Below, in pieces: positions 26,225-32,859 of a DNA stretch of 64,000 nucleotides (positions within the stretch are counted from its first letter, which is position 1; the number at the start of each line of letters is the position of its first letter). Both the position numbers and the translations under genes were made by a program. This DNA comes from Burkholderiales bacterium. Lineage in GTDB: Bacteria; Pseudomonadota; Gammaproteobacteria; Burkholderiales; Burkholderiaceae_E. The stretch covers positions 247,032-311,031 of the forward strand of contig JAIYCW010000067.1 in NCBI GenBank assembly GCA_027487815.1, read 5' to 3'. The notes under the pieces are model-generated. The model saw only the letters and a program-made list of their open reading frames with translations. It searched no databases and was not told the DNA's origin.

Positions 26225-28344
26225 CGCAGCAAGATCCAGTGCCGAATGCGCGCAACGAAGCGTTCAAAAGCGCCCGCATTGGAGACCACCCGAATCTCGT
26301 GAAACGATGGGCAAAGCGCAGCCGCATGCGCCACCTCACCGCATAATCCACAACCCACGCAATCGTTATTCACATGCGCAACAGGCTCGGTCTTAAGCGG
26401 GTCGATGGATGGCTTCACCGTCAAGCTCGGGCAGCCAGACAAGCGAATACAGGAATGATCCCCGGTGCAGGTTGCATCATCCACCCCATAGCGCGTGCGC
26501 ACTACCCGCTCACCCTTGGCCCGCTGCGCAGCCAGCAGGGGCTTGATGCGTCGCTGGCGTTCGAGCTGGCACTCGCCTTCCGCCACAATCACTTTGAGGC
26601 CCGGATAGTCCGTTGACAAAGCCTCCTTGATCGTGGCCTGCACCTCGCTCACCCGATAGTTATGCACGGTTTTCATCCAGCCCACGCCCATACCCCTCAG
26701 GGTATTTTCAATCGTGAGCTCGCTGCCCGTGGCGCTATTGCCCTGCGCCTTGACCTTCACATCTTCCAATGGCGAAGACACCAGCTCCTGAGTGCCGGTG
26801 GCCGAGGTGTAGCCGTTTTTCATCACGATCAACACACCATCACCACGATTCAGCAATGAGGAGGTCACACCTGACAGCAATCCGTTATGCCAAAAGCCGC
26901 CATCGCCCATGATTGCAATCGGCCGACGCGCCGAAAAGTTTTTTACTCCAGCGCTGGAAGCCAGGCTCATACCGTAGCCCAGGATCGAATTGCCGAAGGA
27001 AAACGGAGCGAAGGTGGCAAACGAGTGGCAGCCAATATCCGCCGAGATGTGTACACGCCCCACTTCCTTTTCAACAAGTTTAAGCGCGGAAAACACCGGC
27101 CGCTCCGGGCAGCCCGTGCAGAAGTTGGGAGGCCGAGCCGGGATCAGCTCGCCGAGCATCTCTGCGGCAATCTCCTGCGCCTTAAGCACCTCGGCCATTG
27201 AGCTGATGGAGTCGGGGATCAAACGCTGCAAAGCGCTTGCAAGGACTTCAGAAGTCAGTTCGCCGCCCATGGGCAGCCAATCCTTGCCATGCAAGGGCGT
27301 GGGCACCCCAGCCCTGCGCAGATGGGTCGCCAGCTCTTGCTCAATAAAATCAGGCTGTCCCTCCTCAACCAGCAACACATCGCTGCAAGCCTCGCAAAAC
27401 TCAATCAGTTGCTCAGGCACCAGCGGATACACCACATTGAGCACCAACACCGACAGCTGAGGCTCGCCCTGACTATCTGCAAGCCCAAGCAATTGCATCG
27501 CACGGATCAAGGAGTTGTAGAGTCCGCCCTGCACCACGATTCCGGGCCGGGTGCGCACTGGTTTGGGGCCCATGAACTCATTAAGCGCATGGTCCAGCAC
27601 AAACTGGCGGGCCTGCGGTAAACGTTGCTCATATTTGAGCTTCTCATGGCGATAGGTGGCTGGCGGATGGGCCAAACGCTCATAGGCAAATGCGGCCGGC
27701 TCGTCTTGCAATGCGCGCGAGGAAATCGCAGGAGCCCGATTGCTCTTCGCCTCAAAACTGCCCTGCACATGGCAGGTGCGAATCCGCAGCTCAATCATCA
27801 CGGGAGTGTTGGAGGCCTCGGATAGCTCAAACGCCTTTTCCACACTACTGACGATGCTGGGCAGATTGGGCCGGGGATCGAGCAGCCACACCGAGCACTT
27901 CATCGCAAAGGCATGGGTGCGCTCCTGAATCACGCTGGCGCCTTCGCCATAATCCTCGCCCACCACAATCACTGCTCCGCCCATCACTCCGGGGGAAGCA
28001 AGATTGGACAGGGCATCGGCTGCAACATTGGTGCCCACAATCGACTTCCAGGTCACCGCACCGCGCACCGGATACATCACGCTTGCAGCGAGCATCGCCG
28101 CAGCCGAAGACTCATTGGTGCAGGCCTCAACATGCACACCGAGTTCATCCAGATAGGGGCGCGCTTGCACCATCACATCAAGCAGATGCGATACCGGCGA
28201 GCCCTGGTAGCCCCCCACATAAGTCACCCCGGATTGGAGCAAGGCTTTGGTCACCGCAAGGATGCCTTCGCCGTAAAAAGTTTCGCCTGCCCCAAGCTTC
28301 AGGGATTCGATCTCGCGCGCAAATGAACGTTCCATAACGCGCAT
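26209..28344 (-). CDS. iorA: Indolepyruvate ferredoxin oxidoreductase alpha subunit
   Basis: A 711-residue catalytic subunit. The N-terminal pyrimidine-binding domain starts at about residue 25 (GVTYVGGYQGSPVSHLLD). The thiamine-diphosphate domain is at about 390-560, with CTGCPERPVFSALK, ADIGCHSF and the cofactor motif MGDGGFWHNG...NGYTSATGTQ. The C-terminus has cysteine clusters (CTGDHSCIRLSGCPS and CVGCGLCGEVAHAAALCPS) for iron-sulfur binding. It is the first gene of the seven-gene operon and divergent from a LysR regulator. Such enzymes work with CoA and ferredoxin in keto-acid degradation. Met-4 is an alternative start. Confidence 0.9.
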   Translation of the reverse strand: MRVMERSFAREIESLKLGAGETFYGEGILAVTKALLQSGVTYVGGYQGSPVSHLLDVMVQARPYLDELGVHVEACTNESSAAAMLAASVMYPVRGAVTWKSIVGTNVAADALSNLASPGVMGGAVIVVGEDYGEGASVIQERTHAFAMKCSVWLLDPRPNLPSIVSSVEKAFELSEASNTPVMIELRIRTCHVQGSFEAKSNRAPAISSRALQDEPAAFAYERLAHPPATYRHEKLKYEQRLPQARQFVLDHALNEFMGPKPVRTRPGIVVQGGLYNSLIRAMQLLGLADSQGEPQLSVLVLNVVYPLVPEQLIEFCEACSDVLLVEEGQPDFIEQELATHLRRAGVPTPLHGKDWLPMGGELTSEVLASALQRLIPDSISSMAEVLKAQEIAAEMLGELIPARPPNFCTGCPERPVFSALKLVEKEVGRVHISADIGCHSFATFAPFSFGNSILGYGMSLASSAGVKNFSARRPIAIMGDGGFWHNGLLSGVTSSLLNRGDGVLIVMKNGYTSATGTQELVSSPLEDVKVKAQGNSATGSELTIENTLRGMGVGWMKTVHNYRVSEVQATIKEALSTDYPGLKVIVAEGECQLERQRRIKPLLAAQRAKGERVVRTRYGVDDATCTGDHSCIRLSGCPSLTVKPSIDPLKTEPVAHVNNDCVGCGLCGEVAHAAALCPSFHEIRVVSNAGAFERFVARIRHWILLRWMPA

Positions 28345-28366
28345 CCTGACAAAACCCGCAGTATTG

Positions 28367-28398
28367 ATCCAATGGATTTAATGGATAATTTATATCCA
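28367..28398. promoter_or_regulatory. Paired inverted repeats between iorA and the LysR gene
   Basis: Two dyads lie in the 58-bp divergent gap. ATCCA-A-TGGAT is at 28367-28377 and TGGATA-ATTTA-TATCCA at 28382-28398, sharing the half-site TGGAT(A). The second fits the T-N11-A LysR pattern and ends four bases before the LysR start. This is a natural recognition and activation site pair for the adjacent regulator, which would control both its own gene and the ior-TRAP operon. Confidence 0.65.
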
Positions 28399-28402
28399 GA
28401 TT

Positions 28403-29323
28403 ATGAATACGCGATCCACCGACCCCCGCCTCGACCCCAAGCTCGATTTGAATTTGCTGCGCCTGCTGGTCGCGCTGTTTGAAACCGGCTCGGTCACCGA
28501 AGCCGGGCGCAGGCTGGCGCTATCTCAGCCTGCGGCAAGCAATGCCCTGGCCCGGTTGCGCAGCCAACTGGATGATGAGCTTTTTGTGCGCAGCCCAAGT
28601 GGCCTGCGGCCGACCGCGCTGGCCACACGGCTCGCCCCTGCAGTAGCCGAGCAACTGCGCAGCCTGGCAGACACATTACGCGCGCCAGCAGATTTTGAAC
28701 CTGCAAGCAGCACCATGATCCTGAGGCTCTCGCTTTCGGATCTGGGCGAGCTGACCTTCCTGCCCCGGCTGATTGCCCACCTTAGGCAGGCAGCACCGGG
28801 CATTCGGGTGCATAACCACGCGGTGCCCGCCAGCGAAACCCATCGCGCCTTGCAAGACCAAACAATTGATCTGGCAATTGGCATCTTGCCCATCATGCTC
28901 AAAGGTTTGCGCTCGCGCCGCTTGTTTACAGAACCTTATGCAGCCCTGACCGGCCCATTTTTTCCCTACGACTCACTCACCGCGCCGATCTTTGCCAAGA
29001 GCCCCCTGGTGATCGCTTCGCCAAGCGCAACCCAGCACAATGATATTCAGGGCATGCTCAAGCGACATGGGTTAAGCAACAATGTTGTGCTGCATGCCAA
29101 ACACTATGGTGGCATCGCCGATGTGGTGTTTGCCACCGATTATGTCGCGATTGTGCCGAGCAACTATGCGCGTTCGTGTGTGGCAAGAATGCCCCTCACC
29201 CGCTGGCCCCTGCCAGTTGATTCGCCCTCCTATGAAGTGCGCATGGTGTGGCATAGCGCCCTGGATCATGACCCTGCCCAAGGCTGGATCCGCGACGCGG
29301 TCAGCAGCCTGTTTTCAGCCTGA
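28403..29323 (+). CDS. LysR-family transcriptional regulator
   Basis: A 306-residue regulator. The N-terminal winged helix-turn-helix is at residues 17-75 (LDLNLLRLLVALFETGSVTEAGRRLALSQPAASNALARLR), and the effector domain is at about 105-300. The DLNLLR start and the FxRSPSGLRPTALA block resemble the NodD/NahR-type branch, whose ligands are often aromatic compounds. It is divergent from iorA and reads over the paired inverted repeats, so it probably controls the keto-acid oxidoreductase and TRAP genes. The effector is unknown. Confidence 0.92.
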   Translation: MNTRSTDPRLDPKLDLNLLRLLVALFETGSVTEAGRRLALSQPAASNALARLRSQLDDELFVRSPSGLRPTALATRLAPAVAEQLRSLADTLRAPADFEPASSTMILRLSLSDLGELTFLPRLIAHLRQAAPGIRVHNHAVPASETHRALQDQTIDLAIGILPIMLKGLRSRRLFTEPYAALTGPFFPYDSLTAPIFAKSPLVIASPSATQHNDIQGMLKRHGLSNNVVLHAKHYGGIADVVFATDYVAIVPSNYARSCVARMPLTRWPLPVDSPSYEVRMVWHSALDHDPAQGWIRDAVSSLFSA

Positions 29324-29440
29324 GCGCGGCCTGACCACCCCCTGAGCGAGGTGGATTGCCGCCTCACCCCCTTGAGCGGCGCAAACCCCCTGATCGACGG
29401 CATCAGCTCAGCCCAAACATTCGCCGATACTCAGTGTGAT

Positions 29441-29932
29441 ATGGGTTCAAACGATTTTCAGCCTAACCGGCGCCTCACCACTCGTGCTCAAGCGCGTAAT
29501 GCTCTTGAAGATACGGTCAGCCAGGTGCGGGATCGGCTTTGCATTTTTGATGACCGGGGCGAGTTCTATGGACTGGACCGGCGTGTTTTTGTTGACCCCA
29601 TCGTCCAGGCGCTTCGCGAGCATCCAAAAATGCGCGTATCGATCGTGCTGCACGACCCGCGCTATCTTGAAGTGCGTGGTGCGCGTCTGCTTGAAGCCAT
29701 CCGCAGCTTTTCTCCGCGTCTCGAAGTGCATAAAACAAACAGCGCCGTGCGTGCGTTTGCCAAGGGCTTCGTGATTGCGGACACCATGGTCGTATTGCGT
29801 CGCCCGCATTTTGATGCTGCTGTCACCGTCGTGGACTACGCCCCCGAAGCCGTGCACCAAGCCGCCGCTCTTTTCGAAGAGCTGCTCGCTAACAGTGAAC
29901 CAGCCAGCTTGGCTAGTGTGACGGGGCTCTGA
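29441..29932 (+). CDS. Conserved hypothetical protein
   Basis: About 163 residues from the Met at 29441; the frame also allows a GTG start at 29351. The protein looks soluble. Visible features are RDRLCIFDDRGEFYGLDRRVFVDP near the N-terminus and IVLHDPRYLEVRGARLLEAIRSFSPRLEVHKTNS in the middle. It seems to be a conserved beta-proteobacterial family of unknown function; I cannot name a domain with confidence. The HDPRYLE and HKTN pieces faintly recall phospholipase-D-like HxK halves, but a full HKD motif is missing. It lies downstream of the LysR gene on the same strand. Confidence 0.6.
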   Translation: MGSNDFQPNRRLTTRAQARNALEDTVSQVRDRLCIFDDRGEFYGLDRRVFVDPIVQALREHPKMRVSIVLHDPRYLEVRGARLLEAIRSFSPRLEVHKTNSAVRAFAKGFVIADTMVVLRRPHFDAAVTVVDYAPEAVHQAAALFEELLANSEPASLASVTGL

Positions 29933-30025
29933 CCCCCTTCAAGGTCCAACGCTCAAGTAACCCTGCTCGTTGGCGGTTCTGTGGCACCATAGGTGTTGCA
30001 TAGAAATGCATCCAGGGAGCCTTGG

Positions 30026-30322
30026 TTGACCAACGCCGATCCTCAATTGTTGAAGCTTTTAGCGCAGAAGTATGTCTGGTGGAAAAGTCCGGAGGAAGCG
30101 CTTGAAAATCCGCAAAGAATCATCGCTCAAGTCATGGAAATTGGTGATTACGCGGATGTTCAGCTGGTCAGTGAACGCATCGGGGAAACGGCTTTTCGCG
30201 AGGCCCTGACGCAAGCAGAAGCCGGGCAGTTTAATGCTCGCTCATGGGCGTACTGGCATTATCGATTGGGGCTGTGTGAAGTGGATCAGGTTCCGCCATT
30301 GCCTAAGCGGCGGTTTGTGTGA
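30026..30322 (+). CDS. Small conserved hypothetical protein (AbiE-type neighbour, partner missing)
   Basis: A 98-residue soluble protein from the TTG at 30026, which has AGGGAG about eight bases in front; a GTG at 29993 is the longest option. The sequence LLKLLAQKYVWWKSPEEAL, ERIGETAFREAL and SWAYWHYRLGL resembles small proteins I recall being encoded next to nucleotidyltransferase (AbiEii-like) toxins. No such partner is seen downstream; instead an antitoxin pseudogene converges on it. It may be an orphan left by loss of a toxin-antitoxin partner. Confidence 0.5.
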   Translation: MTNADPQLLKLLAQKYVWWKSPEEALENPQRIIAQVMEIGDYADVQLVSERIGETAFREALTQAEAGQFNARSWAYWHYRLGLCEVDQVPPLPKRRFV

Positions 30323-30598
30323 ACAAGGCTTTCGCTCTAGGGCGATAGCGTCTCGGCTTAACGCTTGAAGCATGACACAATTGTTTGTTGGGTCAAGGAT
30401 CAGGTCGATAAGAGCCCGCTACGTCTCACGTCTTCTTGCCATTTCCACCTGGTTGGTGTTTTGCTCGTTCATTGGTTGCTGCATTTGCCAGGCAAGCACT
30501 TCCTTGCTTACACGATTCGTTACTGCTTCAAAGATGCCTTCAGTCTCCATCCAGTCATCAAAAAGATCGCCGATTTGAGGGTTCTTGCGTTTAGTCAT
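30320..30598 (-). pseudogene. XRE/HigA-type antitoxin gene interrupted by an amber codon
   Basis: The minus strand from the ATG at 30598 reads MTKRKNPQIGDLFDDWMETE and continues to EMARRRET, then a TAG stop at 30421-30419 (59 codons). In the same frame beyond the stop it continues RALIDLILDP and VMLQALSRDAIA. This matches the family pattern of short helix-turn-helix antitoxins (MTKR-x-P-x-I-G start, then EMARRMxTSRAQLDRLLDP and LQTL). A single C-to-A change (TCG to TAG) at the conserved Ser codon would explain it. The helix-turn-helix is cut, so the product should not bind DNA. The frame stays open to about 30320, overlapping the convergent gene. No toxin gene was recognised next to it. Confidence 0.7.
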
Positions 30599-30749
30599 TG
30601 CTCAATCTCCTTCGTTTGTTCACACTGGGTGCAATTGAATTGCCTTACCCACAAGAATTTTAGTAGGTTCAGAGAGTGTCAAGCATCGTCATCCTCCCAC
30701 CAGGGATTCGTCCCGCCCCTTCATTAGTAAAAAAACCAGGAGTCGCCTT

Positions 30750-31097
30750 TTGATAACGCGAGTCTTGTTAGCAGGATTTTTGGCCCTCCCGTTCACTTCT
30801 ACCGCTGCCGACTCGCTGACTTGCATGACCGGCCCTATTCAATTGTTAATCGGCCAAGGCTACTGGCAGGTAACGTCCTGTAGCGATGACCGCTCCGTTG
30901 TATTCGCCACTGTTGCCAGCAATCCCGCGATGCCATTTGTGTTCGTTGTACGTCGCACCGATGCGGGAAGACTAATCAATGGGGAGGGAGCTGGTTCAAA
31001 GCTAGCTTCGTTTGCCGCTTTCGAGGAGATTAAGGCAATGTCAGATGAAAAGCTTGATGCTTTGGTTGCTGCCACTAAGCATGTCAAGCCGAGATGA
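30750..31097 (+). CDS. Small exported protein of unknown function
   Basis: 115 residues from a TTG start preceded by AGGAG seven bases upstream. A signal peptide covers residues 1-19 (VLLAGFLALPFTSTA). The mature part has two cysteines, C25 and C44, that could form a disulfide. The rest is a small mixed domain with no motif I recognise. It stands alone between the antitoxin pseudogene and the minus-strand RHS region. Confidence 0.5.
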   Translation: MITRVLLAGFLALPFTSTAADSLTCMTGPIQLLIGQGYWQVTSCSDDRSVVFATVASNPAMPFVFVVRRTDAGRLINGEGAGSKLASFAAFEEIKAMSDEKLDALVAATKHVKPR

Positions 31098-31242
31098 GGC
31101 AACCAACGTTTGCCTGCATTGGCTCCTTATGAACGTAAAGCGCTGACCGAGACAGTTGAAAGTCAACGCTTGAAGGTGTTGGCAAGTGATAGCGGCCCGG
31201 GTTGTGCAGGTTTGGCTGGTTACCGAATGGGCCTCCCCAACC

Positions 31243-31770
31243 TCAAATGTTTGACCCATAGTAAAGCACCACAGCTGCCCAAAGGCCCAAGAGCATCAGT
31301 GGTATCGCGTTAAGTACACGTTGCCAACGTCGCTCTGAATTTCCCATGACTTGTTGCACCGCGAGCGAGAGCAGCAAGGATATACAAAGCCAGATTGACA
31401 CATAAATCGATCCCATTCCAATCGAATATCCACCACCGGCACCTATATCACCATGTTTAGACACTGACATCCAGTTCCAGAAGTTCATGGTGGACCAAAT
31501 AGAAAAAAGACTAAAGGTCACAGCGAGTACATAACGCATCAACTTTCGAAAATCGCGTCTAGATATCCAGACCAAAAGTGCTACAGCAGTCAATAGGAAA
31601 ACAGGGGCCGATGTCAATGTGATGCTCATTGATATGCCAGTTGTATAAGGCAGAAATCCCCACATTAAACCCGTAGCACCCAACAACGCTACCGCAACTT
31701 TAAGGAGAGCCTTTTCTCCCTGATTCGCATAGCCATAATTCTTACCGAACCCAATCTTCTCGGCCATCAT
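31243..31770 (-). CDS. Membrane protein of unknown function
   Basis: About 175 residues with four strongly hydrophobic segments (near residues 22-41, 48-67, 80-99 and 126-145) and a last one at about 155-172. The start at 31770 has AGGGAAGAG just upstream; the frame reaches 31800. The sequence is relatively A+T-rich compared with the window's core genes. It lies downstream of the RHS toxin and LRR genes on the same strand, next to a small RHS DNA remnant. One possibility is an immunity gene of a displaced toxin; no motif proves it. Confidence 0.5.
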   Translation of the reverse strand: MMAEKIGFGKNYGYANQGEKALLKVAVALLGATGLMWGFLPYTTGISMSITLTSAPVFLLTAVALLVWISRRDFRKLMRYVLAVTFSLFSIWSTMNFWNWMSVSKHGDIGAGGGYSIGMGSIYVSIWLCISLLLSLAVQQVMGNSERRWQRVLNAIPLMLLGLWAAVVLYYGSNI

Positions 31771-31869
31771 TTGCTCTTCCCTGTGATAACTCTTGCGCAT
31801 CCATCGGACCTATTTCTTAAGAGGCCATCTTTACAGGAATTATTGGTCCAGAAAAGTCGGTCAGGTCAG

Positions 31870-31899
31870 CCCTCCAAATCGTGGATAAGCGCCGATTCA
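31870..31899 (-). repeat. Short remnant of RHS coding sequence
   Basis: These 30 bases match positions 34160-34189 inside the RHS gene with three mismatches, in the same orientation. On the minus strand the remnant encodes ESALIHDLEG followed by a stop, against ESAFTHDLEG in the intact gene. It sits between the LRR gene and the membrane-protein gene. Such fragments are left when RHS C-terminal modules are exchanged by recombination. The remaining bases of 31801-31922 show nothing else. Confidence 0.65.
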
Positions 31900-31922
31900 T
31901 TCACATAACGCCACAAGGAGGC

Positions 31923-32846
31923 TCACTTTCTTAGGTTGACAAATGCTTCCTTGCAAACATCATAGTGTTTTCTATGAACCCCAAGTAACTCTGTTAAATA
32001 TGGCAGCTTCGAAATCGCCGCAAGCTTTCCATCAAGAATGTTTGTGTTCCCTCCAAGGGTTAGAGACCGTAGTTTTTTCATGCGTAGAATTGGCATAGCC
32101 GAATCCAGGTCACCGCAATCGAACAAGTAGAGGAATTCAACATTCGTAGCCTCGTTTAGGCTGTCGATTGACGCGAGGTTTGGGCATCCCTCAATAAGAA
32201 CTCGTTTGAGTGCAACTGATGGGCCCTCTAGGCCTCGTAGGGAATCAAGTTTTCTTAACGAGAAGAGATGAATTTCAGCCAGCTTGCTAAGACTAGCAAG
32301 CCCTTCCAGATCGCTTAGAGTCGAGTTTGAAATACTGAGATATCTAAGTTCAGAAAGACTAGAAAAACTTGTGCTCGAAAAACCCTTCGACAGCCTAACC
32401 AGAGATAATTCCTTGAGCGCTTTACAACAGGCCACTTCGAAATCATTTGGTATCGCTTCACCAAAACGCAGCCTCTCAATGTTGTCAAGAGCTTTGAACT
32501 CGAAGCCCTGGCGAGGATCCACAAGCCCCCGGCTTAAGCTGACCGACTTTAGCTCACGATGTTGGTAAATTGGGGTGTAATTTCGGATCCTGTGCGTTGT
32601 TGAAGCGAATCCCTCTAACTCGTTTATGTCGCTGAGAAACTCCAGATCCGATACTGAGTCTTCCGGGGAGGGGCCATCGGTGACGAGTAGTTCCTTAATC
32701 CGATGCTTGTTCATGTAATCGGTCAAGGCCGCTGACCAAGCGCTACGTACTTTAAGCCTCGGGCCAAACTCACCCTTTTCCACAACAAAAGCACGCTGAC
32801 TAAAGAATGACAGGGCATTCCGCAAAACATCGATCGGGAGCGACAT
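31923..32846 (-). CDS. Leucine-rich-repeat protein, candidate immunity protein for the RHS toxin
   Basis: About 307 residues from the ATG at 32846, 13 bp after the RHS stop; the longer frame to 32924 overlaps the toxin gene. It has no signal peptide. From about residue 110 on it is a series of irregular leucine-rich repeats (ELRYLSISNSTLSDLEGLASL, KLAEIHLFSLRKLDSL, NVEFLYLFDCGDLDSA, KLRSLTLGGN). Base composition is poorer in G+C than the core genes. In polymorphic-toxin loci the gene directly after the toxin tip usually encodes the immunity protein, and LRR-type immunity proteins are known; the function here is inferred from position. Confidence 0.7.
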   Translation of the reverse strand: MSLPIDVLRNALSFFSQRAFVVEKGEFGPRLKVRSAWSAALTDYMNKHRIKELLVTDGPSPEDSVSDLEFLSDINELEGFASTTHRIRNYTPIYQHRELKSVSLSRGLVDPRQGFEFKALDNIERLRFGEAIPNDFEVACCKALKELSLVRLSKGFSSTSFSSLSELRYLSISNSTLSDLEGLASLSKLAEIHLFSLRKLDSLRGLEGPSVALKRVLIEGCPNLASIDSLNEATNVEFLYLFDCGDLDSAMPILRMKKLRSLTLGGNTNILDGKLAAISKLPYLTELLGVHRKHYDVCKEAFVNLRK

Positions 32847-32859
32847 GCCAATATGATCC

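Noticed and set aside
30365..30727. Plus-strand reading frames over the antitoxin pseudogene
   Set aside because: They lie antisense to a recognisable antitoxin frame and have no protein-like composition.
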